NCBI GenBank assembly: GCA_050433985.1
Contig: JBNPWE010000003.1
Span: 62,001-126,000 of the forward strand
Direction of reading: 5' to 3'
Origin: JACIYW01 sp014359745
GTDB taxonomy: Bacteria > Pseudomonadota > Alphaproteobacteria > Rhodobacterales > Rhodobacteraceae
DNA: 64,000 nucleotides
Shown here piece after piece: positions 32,988 to 42,577 of the stretch. A program made the translations under genes and the position numbers. Numbering within the stretch: the first letter of the stretch is position 1; each line of letters starts with the position of its first letter. The notes below the pieces were generated by a model. That model was not told the DNA's origin, did no database searches, and was given only the letters and a program-made list of their open reading frames with translations.

Positions 32988-33067
32988 AGCTACCTCTTGA
33001 ATTTCGGCCATTTCTCCGAGGCTTATGATCAGCGTGGCAGGTTTTCCCCCGGTTGGCAACCGTTGCG

Positions 33068-34333
33068 TCAGTTGGTGGCGGCGGCGGCGTCACCGCTGCT
33101 GTCGGTTTCCTGTGATGCCTCGATCACCGCCTCGACCGCCACGGCGGATGTCGTGGGCAGAATCGCGGTATAGGCCCCGGTTTCAGACATGGGCGTGGCG
33201 GCCCGCCGCGTCATCCGCCAACCTGAATAGGCGGCAAGCAACACCATCAGCACCATGATGAACAGGAAAAAGCCCCCAGGCCCGACCACCCCCATCATCC
33301 ACGCCGTCACCATCGGCCCCGATACCGCGCCCAGCCCGTTGATGAACATCAGCCCCCCCGACGCCGCCGCCATGTCATCGGCTTGCAGATAGTCGTTGGT
33401 ATAGGCGATCAGCAGCGAATAAAGCGGGTTCGTCACCCCACCGATCGCGACACCCAGCACCAGCAGCATCGTAAACCCCGGCGTGATGGCAAAGCCCACC
33501 AGCGTGGCAACCGCACCGATGGCCGACAGGCCAAGGATCAGCTTGCGCCGGTCCATCCGGTCGGAACAGAACCCGATGGGATACTGAAACACCAGCCCGC
33601 CACCATACATCGCCCCGATGAACATCGAGATTTGCGCCACGCTCAGCCCCGCCTCGGTGCCGTAAACCGACGACATCCCGAACATCGCCGAAAACACCCC
33701 CCCCGCCAGGAACATGCCCACGCAGCCCAGCGGCGAGATGTGGAAAAGTTGCCGTATTGTCATCGGCTTGGTGCTGCCGAAAACCGGTGCCGGGCTGATC
33801 GCCAGCAGAATGGGCGTGAACGCCACAGACACCAGGACCGAAGGGATCACGAACAGGAAATACCCCCCCGCATCGCCCACATTCATCAACCCCTGCGCGG
33901 TGATGATGCCAAGCATCTGCACGATCATATAGGCCGAAAGGGTCTGGCCGCGCGTCTCGTTGGTGGCGGAATTGTTCAGCCAGCTTTCCGCCGTCACATA
34001 GACCCCCGAAAAACAGAACCCCATGAGAACGCGCATCCCCGTCCAGGCGATCCAGTCGGGCACCGCGGCATAAAGGATCAGGATCGCCGAAATCAGCGAC
34101 CCCAGCGCCGCAAACACCCGCACATGGCCGACCCGGCGGATCATTTCGGGCGTCAGCCGCGATCCGCCCAGAAACCCGAGGAAATAGGCCGACATGACAA
34201 ACGACATCTGGAAGGCCGAAAACCCCTCTATCCCGCCGCGCACGCCCAGCAACGTGCCCTGCATGCCGTTGCCGATCATCAACAGCAGCATACCCAGCAA
34301 CAGCGCCCAGGAATTGGTGAATGCCTTGATCAT
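33068..34333 (-). CDS. MFS transporter
   Basis: A 421-residue protein with about 12 membrane helices. The first begins NSWALLLGMLLLMIGNGMQG; the loop RLTPEMIRRVGHVRVF follows helix 2, and GFCSDRMDRRKLIL after helix 8 is the second copy of the MFS motif A. The first half includes GFCFSGVYVTAESWLNN, which resembles the sugar-phosphate/YcaD-like branch, often annotated only as MFS. The C-terminal 40 residues are a soluble, Thr/Ala-rich tail. The substrate is not predictable. Start 34333 precedes the first helix directly. Confidence 0.85.
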   Translation of the reverse strand: MIKAFTNSWALLLGMLLLMIGNGMQGTLLGVRGGIEGFSAFQMSFVMSAYFLGFLGGSRLTPEMIRRVGHVRVFAALGSLISAILILYAAVPDWIAWTGMRVLMGFCFSGVYVTAESWLNNSATNETRGQTLSAYMIVQMLGIITAQGLMNVGDAGGYFLFVIPSVLVSVAFTPILLAISPAPVFGSTKPMTIRQLFHISPLGCVGMFLAGGVFSAMFGMSSVYGTEAGLSVAQISMFIGAMYGGGLVFQYPIGFCSDRMDRRKLILGLSAIGAVATLVGFAITPGFTMLLVLGVAIGGVTNPLYSLLIAYTNDYLQADDMAAASGGLMFINGLGAVSGPMVTAWMMGVVGPGGFFLFIMVLMVLLAAYSGWRMTRRAATPMSETGAYTAILPTTSAVAVEAVIEASQETDSSGDAAAATN

Positions 34334-34424
34334 GTCTGCGTCCTCGTGTCTGTCGCCGCTTTGCGCGGATGTTTCGCGCTGTCTATGCGCCAGCGCCCCG
34401 CGAGGCCGTGCCTGAAACGACAGG

Positions 34425-35507
34425 TCAGCGACCGCCCGCGTCACCCGGCAACAGCAGCGAGGAATCGCCGTAGGAAAAGAAACGATACCCCTGGCTTATC
34501 GCATGTGCATAGGCCGCGCGCATCCGTTCCGTGCCCATCAGGGCCGATACCAGCATCATCAGCGTGGATTTGGGCAGGTGAAAATTGGTCATCAACCCGT
34601 CTGTCACCCGAAACCGATAGCCGGGATAGATGAAGATGTCGGTCTCGCCCTGCCAAGGTTGCACCCGCCCGCCCGCATCCGCCGCCGATTCGATCAGGCG
34701 CAGCGCCGTGGTGCCCACCGCGATCACCCGCCCGCCCGCCGCGCGGGTGGCGTTGATCGCATCGGCCGCGGCCGCGCCGACCTCGCCCCATTCGGCGTGC
34801 ATCTTGTGGGTTGTCACGTCGTCAACCTTGACTGGCAGAAAGGTGCCCGCGCCGACATGCAGCGTCACCTCGGTCAGGGCAACACCTGCCGCCACGATAT
34901 CCGCCAACAGCGCCTGATCGAAATGCAGGCTGGCGGTGGGCGCGGCAACGGCGCCGGAATGGCGGGCGAAAACCGTCTGGTAATCCACCCGGTCGCGCGC
35001 GTCGGCCTGGCGACGGCTGGCGATATAGGGCGGCAGCGGCATCAGCCCCACCGCCGCCAGCGCCGCATCGAAATCGGCGCCGGTCCGGTTGAACCGCAGA
35101 TGCACCCGGTCTTCGCCGCGCGCCACCACCTCGGCGGTGAATGTGTCGGAAAAGCTGATCACATCGCCGGGCCGAAGCTTGCGCAGGGGCCGCACCAGTG
35201 CCGCCCAATCGCCGCCGGGGCCGGGCTGCAACAGCGTCACCTCGATACGCGCGCCCGCCACCGCCTGCGGGTCGGCCCGTTGTGCATCCGGCCGCACCCG
35301 CAGCCCCGACAGCCGCGCCGGGATCACCCGCGTGTTGTTCAGCACCAGCCGGTCGCCCGCGCGCAAGAGCTTCGGCAGATCGCGCACGCCCAGATCGCGC
35401 GTCCCCGCGCCGTCAACCACCAGCAGGCGCGCGGCGGTGCGCGGCTGTGCCGGGCGCGTGGCAATCAGCGCCTCGGGCAGGTCGAAATCGAAATCCGAAA
35501 GGTTCAT
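34425..35507 (-). CDS. queA: S-adenosylmethionine:tRNA ribosyltransferase-isomerase
   Basis: A 360-residue enzyme that moves the ribosyl part of SAM to 7-aminomethyl-7-deazaguanine in tRNA, the penultimate step of queuosine formation. Family segments: LSDFDFDLPEALIATRPAQPR, LVLNNTRVIPARL, LPPYI, GAVAAPTASLHFD, HVGAGTFLPVKVDDVTTHKMH and TNFHLPKSTLMMLVSAL. The start at 35507 is set by the conserved beginning MNLSDF; the open frame extends 14 codons further in a glycine/arginine-rich stretch. tgt is not adjacent. Confidence 0.95.
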   Translation of the reverse strand: MNLSDFDFDLPEALIATRPAQPRTAARLLVVDGAGTRDLGVRDLPKLLRAGDRLVLNNTRVIPARLSGLRVRPDAQRADPQAVAGARIEVTLLQPGPGGDWAALVRPLRKLRPGDVISFSDTFTAEVVARGEDRVHLRFNRTGADFDAALAAVGLMPLPPYIASRRQADARDRVDYQTVFARHSGAVAAPTASLHFDQALLADIVAAGVALTEVTLHVGAGTFLPVKVDDVTTHKMHAEWGEVGAAAADAINATRAAGGRVIAVGTTALRLIESAADAGGRVQPWQGETDIFIYPGYRFRVTDGLMTNFHLPKSTLMMLVSALMGTERMRAAYAHAISQGYRFFSYGDSSLLLPGDAGGR

Positions 35508-35603
35508 GCCGTCGCGCCCCCGTCCATTCCCGCCCCCGTCCATTTCCACCCTCGTCCAGTCCCGCCGCCCCGCTATCGCGTCCTGCCGCCGATGAACACC
35601 CCC

Positions 35604-38600
35604 CTATCGGGCAATTTCCTCGGGCTTGCCGCGCAGCAGATTGCGCAGCCCCGAAGGCGCCAGAATCGACAGCGGATTGACCGACACCAACGGCCGGTCT
35701 GCCGTGCCCGTCACCGAATAGTTGAAGCCGAACAATCCCTCGCCACGCCGTGTCAGCAGCGACCCGATGCTGTTGAGCATGTAGATCGGCGAGAATACCC
35801 CCTGAAAGGCCATGCGCTTGCTGACCAGCCCATAGCTGCCCTTCAGCGACACACCCAAAGAGGCGCCAACCGCGCTTGCCTCTTCCACCACGATCGTGGT
35901 CGGGGTCAGGCGGAACTTGCCTTCGACGGTGTTGAAGGCCAGCCCCTCGCCCGTCAGTTGTTCCAACAGTCCGACAACGCTGATGGCATTCAGCATCGCG
36001 GCGAGGATCGGCGCATCGACGACCCGCAGGTTGTTCACCCGCAGCGTGCCATCGAATTCACCCGGCTTGGCCCCAGGCATCAGAATCAGGTCCATATCGC
36101 CGCCCCGCGCATTGCGCAGCGTGTTCGCCGCGCGAAACACCGCGCCCGCATCCGATGCCCGCAGCCGCACCGCCGTTCGCCCGCCCGAAGGCGCAAGGGT
36201 GCCGTTAACCTGCGGGCCCCCGTTGACCGCGGCGATGAAGCTGCCGCTAAAGCCACCCGCCGTGGAAAAATCGCCCCGGAACCCGGTCAGCACCAGAGTG
36301 TCGGACACCTCCAGCCGATCAAGCGTCAGCGAAATCGGCACATTCGCGGGCGCGCCACTACCTGCGCCGCCCCCGGCACCCATCGCTTCGGGCAATTTGT
36401 CCAAGGTGATGACCCCGCCGGAAACATCCACCGCCAGCCCGCGCCCCTGCGGCCGCAAAACGACCGGCGCATCCAGCCACCCCGCCAGGCGGACCCGCGA
36501 AAAATCCACCGCGCCCAGCCGACCGTCGGGTTGCAGGCGCACGCGGCCCTCGGCCACCAGCCCCGGCGCGGTGATCTTCAGCACATCCACATCGGCGGGG
36601 GTGCCCAACCGTCCTGCCACCTCCAGCACCCCTTGCGCGCCCGATGCCTTGTGCCAGCCCACCTGCGGCAGGTTGATCGCCATTCCGCCCATGGTCGATG
36701 TCAGGCGAAATTCCGGCGGTTGGTCGCGCATCAGGTCAATGTCGATCCGCCCGGTCGCCGCCCCCGACAACATCCCTGCGGGCAGGCCGATGCCGAAGGC
36801 ATCCGAAAACCCCTGCGACAGTTCCACGGTTCCGCCCACATGGCTTTTGCCGGCATTCTCGGGGCCGAAGGCCTGTTGCCAGGTTGCCATGAATGGCACC
36901 CCCGAAAGGGTGCCCGGCCCCGAAATCTCGATCCCGCCGCGATCGACGTTCAACGCCAGTTCCCGCGCCGTCAGCACCCGGCCAGGCACCAGAACCTCGG
37001 ACGTCACATCGATCAGGCGGCCGGTTCCGGAGTATTCCACCTCGTCCAGCCCGGCGCCGCGCACCAGCGGCACCGAGATATGCGCCCGCACGATCGCCCG
37101 GCCCGTGGCCAGATCCACCCCGCGTCCGGCCTTTTCCAGAAACCGGAACGGCGGCTGATCCAGAAGCGACAGCGCCGCCGTGATCGGCCCGTCCGCGCGC
37201 AGATCCACCTCACCCATTCCCGGCTTTTTGGTGATATCAGGCACCACGAACACCGATCCGGCAATATCCAGATCCCCGCCCTCGGGCGCGGTCACATGGC
37301 CCGCGAGTGCGGTCGTGACATAGGTCTTGCCGCGCAATGACGCATAGCCTGACGCCGCTGTCGCCTCGGGCAAGGTGCGCAGGAAACGCACGCGCGCATC
37401 CCTGAATTCATAGCCAAGCGTCACCTCGGGCGTGGCCCCCGGTTCAAGGCGCAAGGCCGTATCGACATTATAGATCATCCCCGCCGATACGTTTTCCTGC
37501 ACCCACCTGCGCGTTTTCTCGACCACTGCGGGCGGCCAAAGCGCGATCAGCCGATCATGCGACACCTCGTTCAGCGCCGCATCCACCGACACGCGCCAGC
37601 CTTTGGGCGCGGCGTGGGCACTGCCGCGCGCGATCAGCCGCCGGTCTCCGTCAATCAGCACCGCCTGCCCGATATCAACGCTGAGCGGTCGCAGCCCCAG
37701 CCGCATATCCAGCATGCCCGCGCCAAAGCGCACCGGTTCGGTAAACACGCCCGCCGGGTCGATCTGCATATCCTTCAGCTCTATCTGCACCAGAAAGGCC
37801 GACGGCAAGCCGCCGCCTGTCATCACGCCGGGCTGTTCGGGATAGATGGTGCCGGTGCCCTTCATCCGCATCTGTTGGCTTTGCACTTCTATGCGGCCAA
37901 GGGTCAGCCGCTCGCTTCGGGGATCGAAATCCATCGCCAGCGCGGCGCTGCGAAACGGCACGGCCCGCCCCGGCGCCTCGGGGCGCATCGCGCCCGCGCC
38001 CAGTGACAATTCGGCGTGAATTGGCCCCAGCTTGCCCGCCTTGTCCACCTCGGCGGAAAACTCGCCGCTGATCGGCGCATCGAGCACGGCCAGCCAGGCC
38101 AGGCTTGGGTTTTGCACGGCGATATCCTTGGCGCGGACATGGGCCACCCGCGCCGACAGCCGGGCCTCGGACGATCTGCGCGGGCTGACAAACGACAGCC
38201 CGACATCGGCAGGCACCCCGCCGCCCGCATCGGCCAGCGAAAGGCGCAGATCCAGCGCCACCTCGGTGCCGCGCTGATCCAGCACCAGCGCCCCGTCGCC
38301 CACCCGCCAGACCCGGTCCGCGCGCGCATCGTCCAGCACCAGTGTCAGACCGGTGGCGCGGATCTGCCCGACGCTGGCCAGTACCGGCAGATCGAACACC
38401 GCATCGACAGAATCCAGAAATTCCGACACCGACCGGATCGGCTGCATCCGCACCCCGCCACCGAACAACAGGTCAATCGACCCGTCAACGTCGCGTTTAA
38501 GGGTGACGCCCGCGCCATCCACCCGCAGGCTGCGCGGCACAACCCGGCCACCCCGCAGCGCGTCCAGATCGAATGTCGCCCGCAGATCGGGCAATTCGGC

Positions 38601-38939
38601 CACCGGCGCCCCGGCCGGGTCAAGCACCTCGGTTCCCAGCAAACGCAACCCCGGATGCCAGTTCTCGTCGAACCACAGCTCTGCCCCGTTCAATCGCAGC
38701 GTAACCTTGCCCCCAAGCGCCGCATTTAGCCGCGCCTCTATCGGGGCAAGCCCCACCGCCGATATCGGCAACACCCGCCCGCCGGTCATCAGGTAGATGC
38801 CGATCCCGGCAATCAGCGCGACCACCGCGCCAAGGCCAACCACCACCAGCGTGCAATGGCGCACGAACCGCAGAACCCGGCGACCAAATGTCTGGCGGGG
38901 GGCTGCTTTCGCGGGCTGCAAGGGATCGTTACTGGTCAT
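35604..38939 (-). CDS. AsmA/YhdP-like large membrane-anchored protein (DUF3971 type)
   Basis: A 1111-residue protein with one N-terminal membrane helix (about 30-52, LVVVGLGAVVALIAGIGIYLM), then a very long beta-rich periplasmic part. N-terminal section LPISAVGLAPIEARLNAALGG and later RVNNLRVVDAPILAAMLNAISVVGLLEQLTGEGLAF are typical of DUF3971/AsmA-like C-terminal regions. Proteins of this kind form bridge-like structures implicated in phospholipid transport to the outer membrane in E. coli (YhdP). It is transcribed away from bcp. Confidence 0.85.
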   Translation of the reverse strand: MTSNDPLQPAKAAPRQTFGRRVLRFVRHCTLVVVGLGAVVALIAGIGIYLMTGGRVLPISAVGLAPIEARLNAALGGKVTLRLNGAELWFDENWHPGLRLLGTEVLDPAGAPVAELPDLRATFDLDALRGGRVVPRSLRVDGAGVTLKRDVDGSIDLLFGGGVRMQPIRSVSEFLDSVDAVFDLPVLASVGQIRATGLTLVLDDARADRVWRVGDGALVLDQRGTEVALDLRLSLADAGGGVPADVGLSFVSPRRSSEARLSARVAHVRAKDIAVQNPSLAWLAVLDAPISGEFSAEVDKAGKLGPIHAELSLGAGAMRPEAPGRAVPFRSAALAMDFDPRSERLTLGRIEVQSQQMRMKGTGTIYPEQPGVMTGGGLPSAFLVQIELKDMQIDPAGVFTEPVRFGAGMLDMRLGLRPLSVDIGQAVLIDGDRRLIARGSAHAAPKGWRVSVDAALNEVSHDRLIALWPPAVVEKTRRWVQENVSAGMIYNVDTALRLEPGATPEVTLGYEFRDARVRFLRTLPEATAASGYASLRGKTYVTTALAGHVTAPEGGDLDIAGSVFVVPDITKKPGMGEVDLRADGPITAALSLLDQPPFRFLEKAGRGVDLATGRAIVRAHISVPLVRGAGLDEVEYSGTGRLIDVTSEVLVPGRVLTARELALNVDRGGIEISGPGTLSGVPFMATWQQAFGPENAGKSHVGGTVELSQGFSDAFGIGLPAGMLSGAATGRIDIDLMRDQPPEFRLTSTMGGMAINLPQVGWHKASGAQGVLEVAGRLGTPADVDVLKITAPGLVAEGRVRLQPDGRLGAVDFSRVRLAGWLDAPVVLRPQGRGLAVDVSGGVITLDKLPEAMGAGGGAGSGAPANVPISLTLDRLEVSDTLVLTGFRGDFSTAGGFSGSFIAAVNGGPQVNGTLAPSGGRTAVRLRASDAGAVFRAANTLRNARGGDMDLILMPGAKPGEFDGTLRVNNLRVVDAPILAAMLNAISVVGLLEQLTGEGLAFNTVEGKFRLTPTTIVVEEASAVGASLGVSLKGSYGLVSKRMAFQGVFSPIYMLNSIGSLLTRRGEGLFGFNYSVTGTADRPLVSVNPLSILAPSGLRNLLRGKPEEIAR

Positions 38940-39114
38940 CAACCGCCTTTTCCAGTGTCGCACCCCCAAGCATAGCGCAGGCTTTGCGCCGGTCACAGAC
39001 ACGACTGCGCCACCCCACTGCGCCACCGTCACACTCGGCACAAATCTGCAGAGATGTCTTTATCTTTCGTTATTGTCGCCTAGAACAGAAGTAATCAGTT
39101 CCGAAAGGCCCGAC

Positions 39115-39576
39115 ATGCCGGATATCAACGACCCCGCCCCCGATTTCACCCTGCCCCGCGACGGGGGCGAAACCCTTACCCTATCGGCCCTGCGCCCGGC
39201 GCCCGTGGTTCTGTTCTTCTATCCCAAGGACAACACACCCGGCTGCACCCGCGAGGCATCGGAATTCAGCGCCCGGATCGCCGATTTCGATGCGGCCGGC
39301 GTCAGGGTTGTCGGCATCTCGAAAGACAGCGTGAAGTCCCACGACCGGTTCATCGCCAAACACGCGCTGGCCATGCCGCTGGTATCGGATGAACACGGCA
39401 CCACCTGCGAAGACTATGGCACCTGGGTTGAAAAAAGCATGTACGGCAAAACCTACTTCGGGATCGAAAGAACCACCTTCCTGATCGATGGCGCCGGGCG
39501 GATCGCGCGGGTCTGGCGAAAGGTAAAGGTGCCCGGCCACGTTCAAGAGGTGCTTGAAGCGGTGCGCGCCCTCTGA
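39115..39576 (+). CDS. bcp: thioredoxin-dependent peroxiredoxin, Bcp/PrxQ type
   Basis: A 153-residue peroxiredoxin reducing hydroperoxides. The peroxidatic Cys44 is in FFYPKDNTPGCTREASEF. The position five residues later, a resolving Cys in E. coli Bcp, is Ser49 here; another cysteine, Cys98 in GTTCEDYGTW, could resolve instead, or the enzyme may be 1-Cys. FGIERTTFLIDGAGRI completes the fold. The ATG at 39115 follows CCGAAAGG. Its 175-bp upstream region is AT-rich and shared with the divergent YhdP-like gene. Confidence 0.93.
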   Translation: MPDINDPAPDFTLPRDGGETLTLSALRPAPVVLFFYPKDNTPGCTREASEFSARIADFDAAGVRVVGISKDSVKSHDRFIAKHALAMPLVSDEHGTTCEDYGTWVEKSMYGKTYFGIERTTFLIDGAGRIARVWRKVKVPGHVQEVLEAVRAL

Positions 39577-39791
39577 GGGCCGGATTTCGGCGGGTTTTCG
39601 CGCAAGAATGCACGCTTCCGCCCATGGACCGGCCCGGTCCTCCAAAATTGTTGCGCAGTGCGTTACCGGCCCTTAAGCATGTGGCGGGGAATGAACAGAT
39701 CACCACACCGTATTGCAAGGCTGCGGGTTTGCACACCGGGATGGAGAAACGTTTGAGGAAACGTGATGCAGCACATTGACAGAGGCGTTCA

Positions 39792-41177
39792 ATGACCGGT
39801 CGGCCATCATCGGGCCGCCGGGCCTGGGGATTACACCGCGTCAACAGCTTTCTGGAACGACACCTGCCCGAACGGCGGGTTTTCATCCGGTCCGACACCG
39901 ACACAAGGTTCATCCGCCTGCAACCGCTGACCCAGGCCATCGGGCTTGGCGGCACGGCCATCGTCATCGGCTGGACGATTCTGGCCAGCGCCATCGTGAT
40001 GATGGACTCGATCAATTCCGGCAATCTGCGTGAACAGGCCCAGCGGGATCAGGCGCTCTACGAGGCCCGGCTCAATCAGATGTCGCTGGAACGCGACGCC
40101 CGCGCCGCCGAGGTGGCCACGGCCTATGACCGCTACAATTTCTCGCTGCAACAGATATCGGCGATGCAATCGGCGCTGCTGGCGTCAGAGGATCGCCGCA
40201 AGGAACTGGAAACCGGCATCGACGTGATCCAGACCACGCTGCGCCGCACCATGGCCGAACGCGACGCGGCACGCCGTGATCTTGGCGCGCTTTCGACCAC
40301 GCTGGCCAATGAACGCAATTCAGACAGCACCACCTCCGGGCAGGCCGAAGACATGGCCTCAACCCTGGAAATCCTGGCCGAGACACTGGAATCCACCTCT
40401 GCCGAACGCGACACCATGGCGCAAACCGCCGCCATCGCCACCGCCGACGCCGACCGTATCGCGCTTGACAAACGCCTTCTGGAAGAACGCAATGATCTGA
40501 TCTTTGCCAAGCTGGAAGATGCGGTGACCGTGTCGCTGGAACCCTTCGACAAGATGTTCAGCAAGGTCGGCCTGTCATCCGACAAGATCCTGAACGAAGT
40601 GCGGCGCGGCTACAGCGGCACCGGCGGCCCGCTGACGCCGCTGTCGGTATCGACGCGCGGCACGTCCGACAGTGCAGGCGACATTTCGGGCGATGAGGCG
40701 CGGGCGAATGGCATCCTTGCCAAACTTGACGAGATCAACCTCTACCGTATCGCCACCGGCAAGATCCCGTTTGCCCGCCCCACCCACGCCTCTGTTCGCT
40801 TCACCTCGGGCTTTGGGGCGCGCACCGATCCGTTCACCGGCAGGCGCCGCAGCCATGACGGGCTGGATTTCGCCGGGCCGCGCGGCACCCCGATTCTGGC
40901 GACAGGCGACGGCGTGGTGGTCAAAGCCGACTGGAGCAGCGGCTACGGCAACGAGGTAACGATCCGCCATGCCCATGGTATTGAAACACTTTATGCCCAT
41001 ATGTCCAAAATCCGCGTGACCAAGGGCCAAAGAGTCTCGCGCGGGGATCGCATCGGTGATATGGGATCAACAGGTCGTTCGACAGGCACTCATCTGCACT
41101 ACGAGGTGCATGTCGGCAACACCCCCGTCAATCCAATGACCTATGTCAGGGCAGGACAAGATGTTTTCGAAAAGTAA
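39792..41177 (+). CDS. M23-family metallopeptidase with coiled coil
   Basis: A 461-residue envelope protein: basic N-terminus, one membrane helix (about 50-72, IGLGGTAIVIGWTILASAIVMM), a long coiled coil (about 78-230, QRDQALYEARLNQM... RDAARRDLGALSTTL), then an M23 peptidase domain (about 330-455). The zinc site is complete: His355 and Asp359 in SHDGLDFAG, and His434-Leu-His436 in THLHYEVH. It should cut peptidoglycan cross-links. The gene overlaps the bactofilin gene by 17 bp, the known pairing in which a bactofilin positions an M23 enzyme. Confidence 0.92.
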   Translation: MTGRPSSGRRAWGLHRVNSFLERHLPERRVFIRSDTDTRFIRLQPLTQAIGLGGTAIVIGWTILASAIVMMDSINSGNLREQAQRDQALYEARLNQMSLERDARAAEVATAYDRYNFSLQQISAMQSALLASEDRRKELETGIDVIQTTLRRTMAERDAARRDLGALSTTLANERNSDSTTSGQAEDMASTLEILAETLESTSAERDTMAQTAAIATADADRIALDKRLLEERNDLIFAKLEDAVTVSLEPFDKMFSKVGLSSDKILNEVRRGYSGTGGPLTPLSVSTRGTSDSAGDISGDEARANGILAKLDEINLYRIATGKIPFARPTHASVRFTSGFGARTDPFTGRRRSHDGLDFAGPRGTPILATGDGVVVKADWSSGYGNEVTIRHAHGIETLYAHMSKIRVTKGQRVSRGDRIGDMGSTGRSTGTHLHYEVHVGNTPVNPMTYVRAGQDVFEK

Positions 41178-41676
41178 GATCAACGAAACCGCTTCCAAGC
41201 AACCCGAAGCCGAAACCGCGCGTGCGCCCGAACCCGCCACGCGCCCGTCGGGCGATTTCGCCGCCACCGCGCCAAAGGCCAAACCGCCGGCATCGGCGCT
41301 GTCATCCGATCTGACCATCACCGGCAACCTGAAAACCACCGGCGACATTCAGGTCGAAGGCACGGTTGAAGGCGACATCCGCGCGCATTTGCTGACCGTC
41401 GGCGAAGGGGCCACCATCCGCGGTGAAATTGTCGCCGATGACATCGTGATCAACGGTCGGGTCATCGGACGGGTGCGCGGCCTCAAGGTGCGTCTCACCT
41501 CTTCGGCGCGGGTTGAAGGCGACATCATCCACAAGACTATCGCCATAGAATCGGGCGCTCATTTCGAAGGCTCCGTTCAGCGCCAGGAAGACCCGCTGTC
41601 GTCCGGCAAACCCGCCGCCCCGGCACAGCCGCGCCCGGCCACCACCCAGCAACAGCAGCCCGCCATCGACAGCTAG
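41161..41676 (+). CDS. bactofilin
   Basis: A 171-residue cytoskeletal protein. A disordered N-terminal 45 residues (Ala/Pro-rich) is followed by the bactofilin beta-helix (about 46-140): LTITGNLKTTGDIQVEGTVEGDIRA, VGEGATIRGEIVADDIVINGRVIG and SARVEGDIIHKTIAIESGAHFEG. The C-terminal 30 residues are Gln/Pro-rich. It polymerises without nucleotide and localises cell-wall enzymes. The start at 41161 is inside the preceding M23 gene; an ATG at 41143 is also in frame. Confidence 0.93.
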   Translation: MFSKSKINETASKQPEAETARAPEPATRPSGDFAATAPKAKPPASALSSDLTITGNLKTTGDIQVEGTVEGDIRAHLLTVGEGATIRGEIVADDIVINGRVIGRVRGLKVRLTSSARVEGDIIHKTIAIESGAHFEGSVQRQEDPLSSGKPAAPAQPRPATTQQQQPAIDS

Positions 41677-41744
41677 CAGCGCCTTTCGCGCTCAACCTGG
41701 TCCGCAGCCTGACCGGCCATGATACTGCTGTTTTGCTTCATCTT

Positions 41745-41765
41745 GGAAAAAATACTCCATTCCCG
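41745..41765 (-). repeat. GAGTATTTTTT element, copy 2
   Basis: On the minus strand the core CGGGA-N3-GAGTATTTTTT is followed by CCAAGATGAAGCAAAA. It lies between bactofilin and adk and matches the copy at 27029-27048 over CGGGA-N3-GAGTATTTTTT. Confidence 0.55.
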
Positions 41766-41859
41766 GGCCAGCCTTGCGCGCGCGGGTTACGGGAATGGCC
41801 CCGACCGAATGAAATCGGCTGCAGGCGGCCCGCGCCAGCCAGCACCCGGCCCATAACAC

Positions 41860-41894
41860 AAAACCCCACCCGGCCGGGCCGTGGTGGGGTTTTT
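41860..41894. terminator. bidirectional terminator between bactofilin and adk
   Basis: A perfect 11-bp stem AAAACCCCACC/GGTGGGGTTTT, loop of 12, with a T run on the plus strand and an A run on the other side, placed between the two convergent stops. Confidence 0.8.
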
Positions 41895-41929
41895 CAGTCA
41901 GCACCACGCGGGTGGCATGTTTCCACCCG

Positions 41930-42577
41930 TCAAGCCCGATCAAGCACGGCGGCGATCTTCGCGGCGACATCCTCGACTTTTTCCAGCCCGTCAACCGTCG
42001 CCAGAATTCCCTTGGCATGGTAATAGCCGATCAACGGCGAGGTCTTGCGGTAATATTCCATAAGGCGGTGCCGCAGGCTTTCCTCGTTGTCATCGGCGCG
42101 GCGGATGAATTCGGTGCCACCGCAGGCATCGCACACACCCGCCTTTGCGGGCGGCTGCGTCATGTCGTGATAAACCTCACCGCAGGATGCACAGGTGTAC
42201 CTGCCCGAAATCCGCGCCACCAGCGCCTCGTCATCCACGCGGATCTCGATCGCCGCGGCCAGCGGTTCCCCGTGCTGGGCCAGCAGCGCCTCCAGCGCAT
42301 CGGCCTGCGCCAGGGTGCGGGGAAACCCGTCAAATATCAGGCCGCCGCCATGGTCGGCGGCAATCCGTTCCTCGATCAGACCGATCACGATCTCATCGGT
42401 CACCAGACCACCCCGGTCCATGACCTCTGCCACAAGGCGGCCCATCTCGCTATCGCTGCTGCGCGCCTCGCGCAGCATGTCGCCAGTCGAAAGCTGAACC
42501 ATGTTGCGTTCGGTGATCAGGCGGCGCGCCTGCGTTCCCTTTCCCGCGCCGGGCGGGCCTAACAATACGATATTCAT
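41930..42577 (-). CDS. adk: adenylate kinase
   Basis: A 215-residue long-form enzyme interconverting ATP, ADP and AMP. P-loop GPPGAGKGTQ at 7-16; LSTGDMLREA and FDGFPRTLAQA form the AMP site. The lid carries four cysteines (CASC and CDAC), the zinc-binding variant. It overlaps secY by the ATGA arrangement, so it is the last gene of this ribosomal run. In relatives rpsM, rpsK and rpoA often follow; here a terminator and convergent bactofilin gene do. Confidence 0.97.
   Translation of the reverse strand: MNIVLLGPPGAGKGTQARRLITERNMVQLSTGDMLREARSSDSEMGRLVAEVMDRGGLVTDEIVIGLIEERIAADHGGGLIFDGFPRTLAQADALEALLAQHGEPLAAAIEIRVDDEALVARISGRYTCASCGEVYHDMTQPPAKAGVCDACGGTEFIRRADDNEESLRHRLMEYYRKTSPLIGYYHAKGILATVDGLEKVEDVAAKIAAVLDRA

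Noticed and set aside
34503..37340. 945-codon plus-strand frame
   Set aside because: Antisense to queA and the YhdP-like gene; composition of a reverse-frame shadow.
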